A stretch of 23,179 nt of DNA, from the NCBI GenBank assembly GCA_040006575.1, contig JBDTWS010000048.1, positions 1-23,179 on the forward strand, in the 5' to 3' direction. A model generated the notes under the pieces. That model did no database searches. It was not told the DNA's origin and saw only the letters and a program-made list of their open reading frames with translations. This DNA comes from UKL13-2 sp040006575 (GTDB lineage: Bacteria; Pseudomonadota; Gammaproteobacteria; Burkholderiales; Usitatibacteraceae). A program made the translations under genes and the position numbers. Shown piece after piece: positions 14,825 through 22,418 of the stretch. How positions within the stretch are numbered: position 1 is the first letter of the stretch; each line of letters begins with the position of its first letter.

Positions 14825-15331
14825 ATGACGGAAAATTCAAGGGCGGAAAAAACAAGGGCGGAGAAATTCGCCGCCATCGAAACCGGACTCGGCTACAGCT
14901 TCGATGGCGAAATCAAGATCGGCGGCAACTATGTCTCCGTGGTGCGCAATGGCAAGGACGTTTATGTCAGTGGCCAGATTCCGCGTGTGGGCAGCGAGAT
15001 CATCGCTACCGGACCCGTCGGCGCCGGCGATATCGCCGCTCTTACGCGCGCGCAGCTGGGGGCGAAAGTTTCCGCCATGCGTGCGCTGGCGTTGTTGCGG
15101 CAATCGCTGGGCACACTCGATGCCGTAGATCGCGTCCTGCGTATTGCGGTGTTCGTACAATCGTCCGCAGACTTCACGGCGCAAAGTGAAGTCGCCGATG
15201 CGGCCTCCGATGTGCTGCACGCCGTCCTCGGTCCCGCCGGCGTACATACGCGCACGTCCGTCGGCGTCATGCAGCTTCCCAAGAATGCCACTGTCGAGAT
15301 TGATTTGATCGCGACGGCCGTCGCTGCATGA
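14825..15331 (+). CDS. RidA (YjgF/YER057c) family protein
   Basis: A 168-residue RidA-superfamily protein. GGNYVSVVRNGKDVYVSGQIP, the ALALLRQSLGTLDAVDRVLR helix, and HTRTSVGVMQLPKNATVEID identify it. The last segment holds the conserved arginine expected to bind the carboxylate of enamine/imine substrates, and an acidic residue after the proline. Canonical RidA is about 128 residues. This one belongs to the longer subgroup of about 150, with an extra charged N-terminal tail (TENSRAEKTRAEKFAA). Canonical members hydrolyse reactive enamine intermediates of PLP enzymes; members of the longer subgroup may do other chemistry. It overlaps the GNAT gene by 4 bases (ATGA), so the two are co-translated. 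Confidence 0.9.
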   Translation: MTENSRAEKTRAEKFAAIETGLGYSFDGEIKIGGNYVSVVRNGKDVYVSGQIPRVGSEIIATGPVGAGDIAALTRAQLGAKVSAMRALALLRQSLGTLDAVDRVLRIAVFVQSSADFTAQSEVADAASDVLHAVLGPAGVHTRTSVGVMQLPKNATVEIDLIATAVAA

Positions 15332-15786
15332 ACCCTTCATCCACGATGAAAGTTGCCATCGCGCCTTTGCAACCTGCGGACCTTGACCGCTGGAATGCCC
15401 TCGCCCTTGGCTACAAGACCTTCTACGAAACTTCGCTGCCCGACAGCGAATACGCAAGCGCGTGGAAGCGATTGATGGCTGGTGATGGTGTCTTCGGGCT
15501 GGGCGCGAAACTCGATGGTCGCCTGGTGGGCATCACGCATTATCTTTATCACACCAGCGTGTGGGCACAGAAGGTCTGTTATCTGCAGGACCTGTTTGTC
15601 GAGCCCGACGCGCGCGGTCATGGCGTGGCGCGCGCACTCATCGAAGCCGTGGCCATTGCCTCGAAAAACGCGGATGCATCTAGGCTCTACTGGATGACGA
15701 AGGAGAGCAATCTCACGGCGCGCCAGCTATACGACAAGGTAGCCAAATTCCACGGGTTTATCCGTTACGACTATCCGCTTGCGTGA
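15328..15786 (+). CDS. GNAT family N-acetyltransferase
   Basis: A 152-residue acetyltransferase of the GNAT fold. The acetyl-CoA pyrophosphate loop is visible as LFVEPDARGHGVARALIEAV (about residues 91-110), preceded by the beta4 strand KVCYLQD. The C-terminal RLYWMTKESNLTARQLYDKVAK segment is typical of small-molecule or amino-acid GNATs. The substrate is unknown. The ATG overlaps the RidA-family stop codon. A second ATG at 15346 (MKVAIAPLQ) would give the usual family N terminus, so the first six residues may not be used. It converges on dctP, with repeat copy C between. Confidence 0.9.
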   Translation: MNPSSTMKVAIAPLQPADLDRWNALALGYKTFYETSLPDSEYASAWKRLMAGDGVFGLGAKLDGRLVGITHYLYHTSVWAQKVCYLQDLFVEPDARGHGVARALIEAVAIASKNADASRLYWMTKESNLTARQLYDKVAKFHGFIRYDYPLA

Positions 15787-15834
15787 GCGGTGGCTATCGG
15801 AAACCGCATGTTGAAACGTTAAAATTCGAGGCTG

Positions 15835-15897
15835 AAACTCCAGCATTGGCGCGACTCTTCAACCATAAATGGCTGTGAAGCCGCGCCAAATGGCGTT
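15835..15897. repeat. Dispersed imperfect palindrome, copy C
   Basis: A roughly 63-base element related to copies A and B. Its inner arms TTGGCGCGACT (near 15846-15856) and AAGCCGCGCCAA (15878-15889) are near-perfect reverse complements and enclose CCATAAATGGCTG. It sits between the convergent GNAT and dctP genes, where it could form a hairpin at both transcript ends. The remaining bases of this 164-base gap show nothing else. Confidence 0.7.
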
Positions 15898-15950
15898 CCG
15901 CATCGCAGCCTGCTATGTGAACGGCAGTGGCGATGTGTGTGATGTGCGTG

Positions 15951-16934
15951 TTACTTCAGCGCCTGCAATTTGTCGTAGACATCTTTCGACCAGGTCGCAT
16001 CCGGCCCGTTGTGCATTTTCATCACCGCCTCGCGGAACGGTTTGCGATCTACGCGCAGTACCGTCTTGCCGCGTTTTTCAAATTCCGCAGCGAGTTTGGC
16101 TTCGATATCGACGATCTCCTTGCTGCAGCGATCGCTGGCTTCCTTCAGCACTTCTTCAAATATCTTCTTGTCGCCATCGGTCAGCTTGCTCCATGTCGGC
16201 GCGCCGACGATGATCAGCAGCGCGTCGGTGATATGGCCGGTGAGCGAAATGTATTTCTGCACTTCGTAGAATTTTTTCGCGTCGATCGTCGGCAGCGGAT
16301 TCTCCTGCGCATCGACGGTGCCGTTCTGCAACGCCAGATAGACCTCGGCGAAGGCAATCGGCGTGGGGTTCGCGCCGACCGCGCGCGGGAACATGGTGTA
16401 CAGCGGCGCGTCCGGCACGCGGATTTTCATCGACTTCATGTCTTCCGGTTTATTGACGGGTTTATTTGAAGTAAGGTGGCGTTCACCGTAATAGGTCAGC
16501 GCAACCACCTTGTTGCCGCCGCTTTTTTTCATGTAGCCATCGGCCAATTCCTTGAAGAGCGCGCTGTTGCGATAGGCATTCCAGTGGGCAAAATCACGGA
16601 ACATGTAGGGCGCGCCGCCGATGGAAATGGGGCCTGAGGTGCGGCCGGCGAAAAGCTGGCCGGTGTAGATGATGTCAACCGTTCCCAGCGTGAGTCCCTG
16701 GTTGATGTCGCTTTCCTTGCCGAGCGTGGACGCAGGGAAGACATCAATCAGGTATTTGCCGTTGGTGCGCTTCTTGATTTCGTCAGCCGCCCACTGTGCG
16801 TACTTGTGATACGGCTCGGAAGTTTCATACACGTGCGCCCATTTGAGCTTGGTCTGTGCCTGAGCGACACCTGCGGGCAACATGGCGACAGCGAAAGCGA
16901 TCAACAGCGGTACAAAAAGCCTGCTTGTTTTCAT
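15951..16934 (-). CDS. dctP: TRAP transporter substrate-binding protein (DctP family)
   Basis: A 327-residue periplasmic binding protein of a tripartite ATP-independent transporter. A signal peptide (LLIAFAVAMLPAGVAQAQ) precedes KLKWAHVYETSEPYHKYAQ. The carboxylate-binding arginine region is MKIRVPDAPLY, followed by NPTPIAFAEVYLALQNGTVD, then AQENP, which are hallmark DctP motifs. It delivers an organic or sugar acid to the DctQM permease encoded upstream in the same operon. The gene lies 48 bases after the UxaA gene and has a very strong ribosome site (AGGAGGAAATC before ATG), consistent with high expression of the binding protein. Ligand cannot be told from sequence; context suggests an aldonate or uronate-type acid. 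Confidence 0.94.
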   Translation of the reverse strand: MKTSRLFVPLLIAFAVAMLPAGVAQAQTKLKWAHVYETSEPYHKYAQWAADEIKKRTNGKYLIDVFPASTLGKESDINQGLTLGTVDIIYTGQLFAGRTSGPISIGGAPYMFRDFAHWNAYRNSALFKELADGYMKKSGGNKVVALTYYGERHLTSNKPVNKPEDMKSMKIRVPDAPLYTMFPRAVGANPTPIAFAEVYLALQNGTVDAQENPLPTIDAKKFYEVQKYISLTGHITDALLIIVGAPTWSKLTDGDKKIFEEVLKEASDRCSKEIVDIEAKLAAEFEKRGKTVLRVDRKPFREAVMKMHNGPDATWSKDVYDKLQALK

Positions 16935-16982
16935 GATTTCCTCCTGCGTTGGTTTTGTGATGATGTGATTACAGTTAATCGG

Positions 16983-18518
16983 CTACATGGTCGCGCCCAG
17001 CATCCAGGGCGCAAATTCATCCTGTCCGTACCCCAGCTCTTCGCTCTTCGATTTTTTCCCCGATGCGGTTTCAAGTACCAGTTTGAAAATGCGCTCTCCG
17101 ACCTCCTGCACGCTGGCACTGCCATCGAGAATCTCGCCGCAGTTGATATCCATGTCATCGTTCTGCCTCAGGAACAGCGGCGTGTTAGTGGCGAGTTTCA
17201 GCGATGGTGTGGGTTTGCAGCCATAGGCCGAACCGCGGCCGGTGGTGAAGCAGATAACGTTGGCGCCACCGGCGACCTGGCCCGTTGCCGATACGGGGTC
17301 ATAACCCGGCGTATCCATGTAAACAAATCCGTGTGCCGTCACGGGCTCGGCGTATTCATAAACATCGACAAGATTGGTGGTGCCGCCCTTGGCAACAGCG
17401 CCCAGCGATTTTTCAAGGATGGTGGTCAGCCCACCGGCCTTGTTACCGGGTGAAGGGTTGTTGTTCATCTCACCATGATTTCGCGCGGTGTAGTCCTCCC
17501 ACCAGGCGATGCGCGTGACGATTTTCTCGCCGACTTCGCGCGTGACGGCGCGGCGCGTCAGCAGGTGTTCCGCACCGTAAATTTCCGGCGTCTCGGAAAG
17601 AATGGCCGTGCCACCGTTGCGCACCAGGATATCGACTGCCGCACCCAACGCGGGATTGGCGGTAATGCCCGAATAGCCATCAGACCCGCCGCATTGCAAG
17701 CCGATGGTGATGTGGCTCGCCGGCACGGTTTCGCGTGTGGCGCGATTGGCGATGGGCAGCATGGATTTTATGCGTGCAATGCCCTCCTCGATCGCCTTTC
17801 GGGTGCCGCCGGTTTCCTGGATCGTCATTGTTTGCAGCATTGGGCTTTCGACAAGGCCTTGTGCAAATTTCAGCGCACCCATCTGGTTCGATTCGCAACC
17901 GAGTCCGATCAGCAGCACACCCGCAAAATTGGCATGCCGCACGTAGCCCGCAATGGTGCGTCGCAGGACATCGATACCCTCACCTGTCGAATCCATGCCA
18001 CAACCGGAGGTGTGCGTGAGCGCCACCACGCCATCGACATTGGGGAAGTCACGCAAGTTCTCTTCGCGGAAATGATCGGCGATGGCTTTGCAGACCGTGG
18101 CCGAACAATTCACAGTCGCGATAATGCCAAGGTAATTGCGTGTGGCAACCTTGCCCGCGTTGATACCCTCGCGGCGCACATAGCCCTGGAATGTCGCCGG
18201 CTCGGCCGCCATTACCACCGGCTTCACGTCTTCGCAAAATTTGTAGTCGCGCGAAAACGCCTGCACCTCCAGGTTATGCACATGCACATGCTGGCCTGCG
18301 GCAATGGGCTTTGTCGCAAAGCCGATGATCTGGTTGTAGCGACGTACCGGCTGGCCGATTTCGATAGCGCGCGTTGCCACCTTGTGGCCCGCAGGAATGC
18401 GCTCCGAACAGATGACGTGCTCGGACAGCAGGTTGGTGCCCGAAGCCAGTTCCGCGCAGGCGATGACCACATCGTCAGCCGGATTCAGTCGCAGGAACAA
18501 GGGCGCTTCTTGAAGCAT
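16983..18518 (-). CDS. UxaA-family (altronate dehydratase superfamily) sugar-acid dehydratase
   Basis: A 511-residue member of the altronate/galactarate dehydratase family, dehydrating an aldonate to a 2-keto-3-deoxy acid. The N-terminal SAF-like domain (about 10-95) contains HVHVHNLEVQ. The large C-terminal domain shows NCSATVCKAI, LTHTSGCGMDSTGEG, LIGLGCESNQ, LQCGGSDGYSGITANPALG and GRGSAYGCKPTPSLKLATNT, including the cysteines and histidines expected to bind the metal. AAAGGA lies seven bases before the ATG. It sits between the TRAP permease and binding-protein genes. The partner enzymes (a KDF-dehydrogenase-like SDR and an FAH hydrolase) argue against ordinary altronate breakdown, which goes through KDG kinase and aldolase. 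L-fuconate, D-arabinonate or L-galactonate are likelier substrates. Confidence 0.9.
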   Translation of the reverse strand: MLQEAPLFLRLNPADDVVIACAELASGTNLLSEHVICSERIPAGHKVATRAIEIGQPVRRYNQIIGFATKPIAAGQHVHVHNLEVQAFSRDYKFCEDVKPVVMAAEPATFQGYVRREGINAGKVATRNYLGIIATVNCSATVCKAIADHFREENLRDFPNVDGVVALTHTSGCGMDSTGEGIDVLRRTIAGYVRHANFAGVLLIGLGCESNQMGALKFAQGLVESPMLQTMTIQETGGTRKAIEEGIARIKSMLPIANRATRETVPASHITIGLQCGGSDGYSGITANPALGAAVDILVRNGGTAILSETPEIYGAEHLLTRRAVTREVGEKIVTRIAWWEDYTARNHGEMNNNPSPGNKAGGLTTILEKSLGAVAKGGTTNLVDVYEYAEPVTAHGFVYMDTPGYDPVSATGQVAGGANVICFTTGRGSAYGCKPTPSLKLATNTPLFLRQNDDMDINCGEILDGSASVQEVGERIFKLVLETASGKKSKSEELGYGQDEFAPWMLGATM

Positions 18519-18555
18519 GACAAATCCTTTCTGCTACTTTTTCTACGATAACTGC

Positions 18556-18570
18556 GCCAACTACGTTGGC
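18556..18570. other. Perfect small hairpin between dctM and uxaA-family gene
   Basis: GCCAAC and GTTGGC arms surround a 3-base loop in the 59-base gap between the TRAP permease and dehydratase genes. On the transcribed minus strand no T run follows, so it is not an intrinsic terminator. It may affect mRNA processing or stability between the two cistrons, or be chance. Confidence 0.3.
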
Positions 18571-18577
18571 AAAATAG

Positions 18578-19981
18578 CTACATGAACTGCTTCGGCAGCC
18601 ACAGGCTGATCTGCGGCACATACGTGACCAGCGCCAGGCTCAGCAGCAGTGGCACCAGCCAGGGCAGGATCGCCATGGTGGTGCGTTCGACCGAAAGTTT
18701 TGCAACCCTCGCCAGCACGAATAACACCAGTCCCATCGGCGGATGCAGCAGGCCGATCATCAGGTTCAGCACCATCACCAGGCCAAAATGTACGGGGTCG
18801 ATGCCCAGCTGGCGCACAATCGGCAGCAGGATGGGCACCAGGATCGTGATGGCTGCGGTGGGTTCGAGGAAGCAGCCTACAAACAGCATCAGCGCATTGG
18901 CCAGCAGCAGGAACACCCACGGCTGGTCGGTAAATGCGAGCACCCATTGCGCGATCATTTCAGTGGTGCGCGTGGCCGTCAGCATCCAGCCGAAAATCGA
19001 TGCGGCCGCGACAATGAACAATACCGTCGAGGTGGTTTCGACGGTGTCCATCGAAACGCGGACCAGCATTTTCCAGTTGAGCGTGCGGTACCACACCAGG
19101 CCCAGGATCAACGCCCACACGCAGGCGGCAATGGCGCCTTCGGTAGCCGTGAAAATCCCCGTGGTCATCCCGCCGATCAACAGCACCGGCGTCATGATGG
19201 GCAGGACGGCGCCGAAGCGGAAAACGCGATCTGAGGCGAACAGCGCGATGAGCGCGATCGGCACAACCCAGTGCATATTCAGGTCGAATGCATTGGCGGC
19301 CCACAGAATGCAGGGGAATCCGATCACGACAGCCAACTCGGTCAACGCCTTTCCGGTGCGCGCCCAGGTGAATGCCGCATCGCGACCCCAGTTGTTCTTG
19401 CGCGCGTAATAGGCGACGGTCAGCATCATGAGAACGGTCATCACCGCGCCGGGCAGGATGCCGGCAAGGAACAGCGCGCCCACGGAAACATTGGCGAACA
19501 TGCCGTAAATCACGAATGGCAATGACGGCGGAATGATCGGGCCTAACGTAGCCGAGGCAGCGGTCACACCCACGGCAAATTCCGCGCTATAGCCGTGATC
19601 GCGCATCGCCTTGATTTCGATGGTACCGAGCCCGGCGGCATCCGCAATGGCTGTGCCCGACATGCCGGCAAAGATCACCGAGCCGATGACGTTCACATGG
19701 CCCAGCCCGCCGCGCAGCCAGCCCACCAGCGCCAGCGCAAAGTTATAAATGCGATTGGTAATCCCCGCCGAGTTCATCAGGTTTCCGGCCATGATGAAAA
19801 ACGGCACGGCCAGCAGCGGAAAGGAATCGATGCCGTTGACCATGCGGTGGATCACCACGTAATCGGGTGTATTGCCGCTGACCAGAACATAGATGAGCGA
19901 GGCGCCCGCCATGGCGACGGCCACAGGTATACCCGACCCCATCAGCCCGAGGAACAGCAGCTTGAATGCGCCGGCACCCAT
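18578..19981 (-). CDS. dctM: TRAP transporter large permease (DctM family)
   Basis: A 467-residue integral membrane protein with about twelve hydrophobic segments, the ion-coupled translocation subunit of a TRAP transporter. Family signatures include FPLLAVPFFIMAGNLMNSAG, IFAGMSGTAIADAAGLGTIE, TAASATLGPIIPPSLPFVIY and GCFLEPTAAITILVPILLP, with a matching MIGLLHPPMGLVLFV repeat in the C-terminal half. Length is slightly above the usual 425-430, mainly through a longer middle section (about 215-260). Its ATG shares one base with the dctQ stop (TGATG), indicating coupled translation. It pairs with dctQ upstream and dctP downstream. Confidence 0.95.
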   Translation of the reverse strand: MGAGAFKLLFLGLMGSGIPVAVAMAGASLIYVLVSGNTPDYVVIHRMVNGIDSFPLLAVPFFIMAGNLMNSAGITNRIYNFALALVGWLRGGLGHVNVIGSVIFAGMSGTAIADAAGLGTIEIKAMRDHGYSAEFAVGVTAASATLGPIIPPSLPFVIYGMFANVSVGALFLAGILPGAVMTVLMMLTVAYYARKNNWGRDAAFTWARTGKALTELAVVIGFPCILWAANAFDLNMHWVVPIALIALFASDRVFRFGAVLPIMTPVLLIGGMTTGIFTATEGAIAACVWALILGLVWYRTLNWKMLVRVSMDTVETTSTVLFIVAAASIFGWMLTATRTTEMIAQWVLAFTDQPWVFLLLANALMLFVGCFLEPTAAITILVPILLPIVRQLGIDPVHFGLVMVLNLMIGLLHPPMGLVLFVLARVAKLSVERTTMAILPWLVPLLLSLALVTYVPQISLWLPKQFM

Positions 19982-20571
19982 CAGGCGGCTCCATCCAATT
20001 CAGGATTTTCCAGCAGCGATTCCCCGCGTTTCCAGTTGGCGCGCATCACGCCCACGGCGCGCCACGTCATTAACATGAAGCCGAACGTCACCACGCCATA
20101 CACCAGCCCGATAGGCCAGTCGATTACCGACATGGCCTGTTTGCCGATCTTGCCCATCAGTTGCCAGGTGAGCCACACCGCATAGCCGAAGAACAACACA
20201 CGTGCGACATCGACGAAGACCGACATGGCGCGCATCATTTTTTTCGGAAACACGCGATAGAAAAAATCGACCTGGATATGGTTGTTCTTGCGCACGCCGA
20301 TGGCGGCGCCGATAAACACCGTGCAGATCAGCAGGTAGCGCGCAATTTCCTCAGTCCACGATGCTGAGTCGTTCAAGGCATAGCGTGTGAAGAACTGGTA
20401 GAAGATGGTGATCGCCAGCACCCAGAAAAATGCGAAGGCCAGCCAGTCCTCGAAGCGATAGACGGAGAGGTCAACCGGCTCATCCTCGACGGCGAATTCG
20501 CCTTCGGCGTTCAGCACGTGTTCGTTGAATTCCGCTGCACGCGCGTCCGGCACATTCGTCTGCATACTCAT
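19981..20571 (-). CDS. dctQ: TRAP transporter small permease (DctQ family)
   Basis: A 196-residue membrane protein with four predicted segments, the small TRAP subunit. After a hydrophilic acidic N terminus of about 40 residues come FEDWLAFAFFWVLAITIFYQ, the conserved SASWTEEIARYLL motif, RKNNHIQVDFFYRVFP and two further hydrophobic helices. GGAGGTGGG precedes two in-frame ATGs (20571 and 20565). The second has the better spacing of nine bases, so the protein may start at MQTNVPDA. It is the first transport gene after the GntR regulator, 94 bases downstream of it. The acidic N-terminal tail is longer than in most family members. Confidence 0.93.
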   Translation of the reverse strand: MSMQTNVPDARAAEFNEHVLNAEGEFAVEDEPVDLSVYRFEDWLAFAFFWVLAITIFYQFFTRYALNDSASWTEEIARYLLICTVFIGAAIGVRKNNHIQVDFFYRVFPKKMMRAMSVFVDVARVLFFGYAVWLTWQLMGKIGKQAMSVIDWPIGLVYGVVTFGFMLMTWRAVGVMRANWKRGESLLENPELDGAA

Positions 20572-20665
20572 CCCACCTCCGTTGCCGCTGTTGGTGATAG
20601 CGATCTATGCCGCCATTGCTGGATCTTCTGGTACCGGTTGCAAGCCTTCGAGGGTGCGAATCGCG

Positions 20666-21376
20666 CTACTTGCTTTTGCTCCAGCTCTTGCTGAACCGTT
20701 TCGCCGCATTGTCCATGTGCCTGCGCATTGCTGCCCGCGCGGCACGCGGGTCGTGCTTCACGATGGCGTTGACCACATCGCGATGTTCCTTGATAGCCGT
20801 GACCCAGGTTGCATCGGTCGTGAAATGATTTTCAAGCTGCATGAACAGCGGACCGGTGCGCTGGTCCCACAACGTCTTGACCACCAGCACGAACGCGCTG
20901 TTGCCGCTGGCTTCGGCAATCCTGAGGTGAAACATGCGGTCGGCTGTCAGGGGCATCTCGTTCTTCTTCGAGGTGTGCTCGTGAACCATGTCTTCCAGCG
21001 CTTCCTCGATGGCGCGAATCTGTACCCGGCTGCCTTCGCGCGCCGCCAGCGCGGCACATTCGCCTTCGATCAACCATCGCGCGCGAATCAATTCGAACGG
21101 GCCGGAATCAGCCGGCAACGCGGCATTGCGACCGACACCGGAACCTGAATTGGTGACGTAAACACCGGAGCCCACCCGCACTTCAACGTAGCCCTCAACT
21201 TCCAGCGCGATCAGCGCTTCGCGCACCGAAGGACGGCTCACACCGAGTTGCGTGGCCAGGTCGCGCTCGGGCGGCAGTCGACCGCCGGGTTTGTACTCGC
21301 CGCTCTCGATCAGCGCCGATATCTGGTCGGCGATCTGGCGATACAGGCGGCGGTTGTCTACGGCTTGGATGGGCAT
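20666..21376 (-). CDS. FadR-subfamily GntR transcriptional regulator
   Basis: A 236-residue regulator with an N-terminal winged helix (about 8-75), whose GntR signature is GGRLPPERDLATQLGVSRPS followed by VREALIALEVEGYVEVRVGSGVYV. The C-terminal all-helical FCD domain (about 95-225) has the acid and histidines typical of its metal/ligand pocket: DRMFHLRIAEASGN, KEHRDVVNAI and MRRHMDNA. FCD regulators bind sugar acids and other carboxylates, so it probably represses the flanking catabolic genes until the substrate or an intermediate is present. It is divergent from the SDR gene and upstream of the TRAP genes, well placed to control both transcripts. Confidence 0.94.
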   Translation of the reverse strand: MPIQAVDNRRLYRQIADQISALIESGEYKPGGRLPPERDLATQLGVSRPSVREALIALEVEGYVEVRVGSGVYVTNSGSGVGRNAALPADSGPFELIRARWLIEGECAALAAREGSRVQIRAIEEALEDMVHEHTSKKNEMPLTADRMFHLRIAEASGNSAFVLVVKTLWDQRTGPLFMQLENHFTTDATWVTAIKEHRDVVNAIVKHDPRAARAAMRRHMDNAAKRFSKSWSKSK

Positions 21377-21486
21377 GAGTGGAAGTTAGTGGAGAGATCC
21401 TGGCGCGGCGACGCACGACGCTGCGCGGGCTTATCGGACTTATGGACAAGGTGATGGCTGCCGGTTACACTTTGCGCAATTTGGTA

Positions 21487-21503
21487 AAGTGGTCAGGCCA
21501 ATT
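21487..21503. promoter_or_regulatory. Candidate GntR-family operator in divergent region
   Basis: Within the roughly 200-base region between gntR and the SDR gene, 21490-21500 reads TGGTCAGGCCA, an 11-base palindrome with one mismatched pair per half. It is close to the TGGTCNGACCA-type sites used by FadR-subfamily regulators. A second TTGGT lies a few bases upstream. It is 58 bases or more before the SDR start codons, a suitable operator position. The assignment is by pattern; no second matching site was found before dctQ. Confidence 0.4.
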
Positions 21504-21578
21504 TTCATGGCAGCTTTACACAGCCCTCCCTGGGTGTCAAGCAAGCGGAGGGCAACTGTGAAACCAGCAACCGGAGGA

Positions 21579-22322
21579 ATGATGACCAAACGCCTCGAAG
21601 GGAAAACGGCGCTGCTCACGGCAGCGGGACAGGGCATGGGCCGCGCGGCGGCGCTGGCCTTTGCGCGCGAAGGGGCGAAGGTCATTGCCACCGATGTAAA
21701 TGATGCGTCCCTGCAGACGCTGTCTACCGCCACCGGCATCACGTGCCGTCCGCTCGATGTGCTCAATGACGCCGCGGTAAACCAGTTCGTCGAGGAAACG
21801 GGTGCGGTTGATATCCTGTTCAATTGCGCAGGCTATGTGCACCAGGGTTCGATCCTCGACTGCAACGTCAGGGACTGGGACTTCAGTTTCAACCTGAACG
21901 TGCGCAGCATGTTCATCATGACCAAGGCCATGCTGCCGAAAATGATTGCCAACGGCGGTGGTGTGATTCTCAACATGGCCTCGGTGCTGGGTGCGCGCAA
22001 GGCGGCACCCAATCGTCTTGCCTATGCCGCGAGCAAGGCGGCGGTAGAGGGATTCACACGTGCCTTGGCCATCGATCATGTAAAGCAGAATATCCGCGTC
22101 AATTGTGTCTGCCCCGGCACGGTCGATACGCCGTCGCTGGGCGATCGCATCAACGCCTTCGCCGACCCGGTGCAGGCGCGCAAGGACTTTATCAACCGGC
22201 AACCGATGGGACGCCTCGCTACCGCTGAAGAAATTGCGGAGAGTTTTGTGTTCCTGGTATCGGATGAATCTTCATTCATGTCGGGGCAATCGGTGTTTGT
22301 CGATGGCGGGATGAGTTTGTAG
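21579..22322 (+). CDS. SDR oxidoreductase, probable 2-keto-3-deoxy-L-fuconate dehydrogenase
   Basis: A classical short-chain dehydrogenase of about 247 residues. The nucleotide-binding glycine motif is TAAGQGMGRAAALAFAREG, with an aspartate at the end of beta2 (IATDV) indicating NAD preference. NCAG, S135 and Y149-x3-K153 (YAASK) complete the active site. The sequence AREGAKVIATDVN, FNCAGYVHQGSILDC and CPGTVDTPSLGDRI strongly resembles the characterised Xanthomonas 2-keto-3-deoxy-L-fuconate dehydrogenase (and animal DHRS6/BDH2). Three starts are possible: the GTG at 21558 has a well-spaced GGAGGG, whereas the ATGs at 21579 and 21582 lie very close to GGAGGA but match the family N terminus. 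The FAH gene follows 96 bases downstream. Confidence 0.9.
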   Translation: MMTKRLEGKTALLTAAGQGMGRAAALAFAREGAKVIATDVNDASLQTLSTATGITCRPLDVLNDAAVNQFVEETGAVDILFNCAGYVHQGSILDCNVRDWDFSFNLNVRSMFIMTKAMLPKMIANGGGVILNMASVLGARKAAPNRLAYAASKAAVEGFTRALAIDHVKQNIRVNCVCPGTVDTPSLGDRINAFADPVQARKDFINRQPMGRLATAEEIAESFVFLVSDESSFMSGQSVFVDGGMSL

Positions 22323-22418
22323 ATGCGTTGGCGGCTGCGTTGTAGTCAAGCGCGCCAAAAATTTGAAGAGTAGCAACACGCTGGCGGATTTCCCGGCAAT
22401 GTTAAAAAAGGAATACAA

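Noticed and set aside
17475..18551. 358-codon open frame on the plus strand opposite the UxaA-family gene
   Set aside because: Antisense to a clear dehydratase with many family motifs; the predicted protein is His/Arg-rich and featureless.
21489..21557. Long N-terminal extension of the SDR from an upstream start at 21489
   Set aside because: The extra residues do not match the SDR family, no ribosome site precedes this start, and the segment contains the candidate operator.
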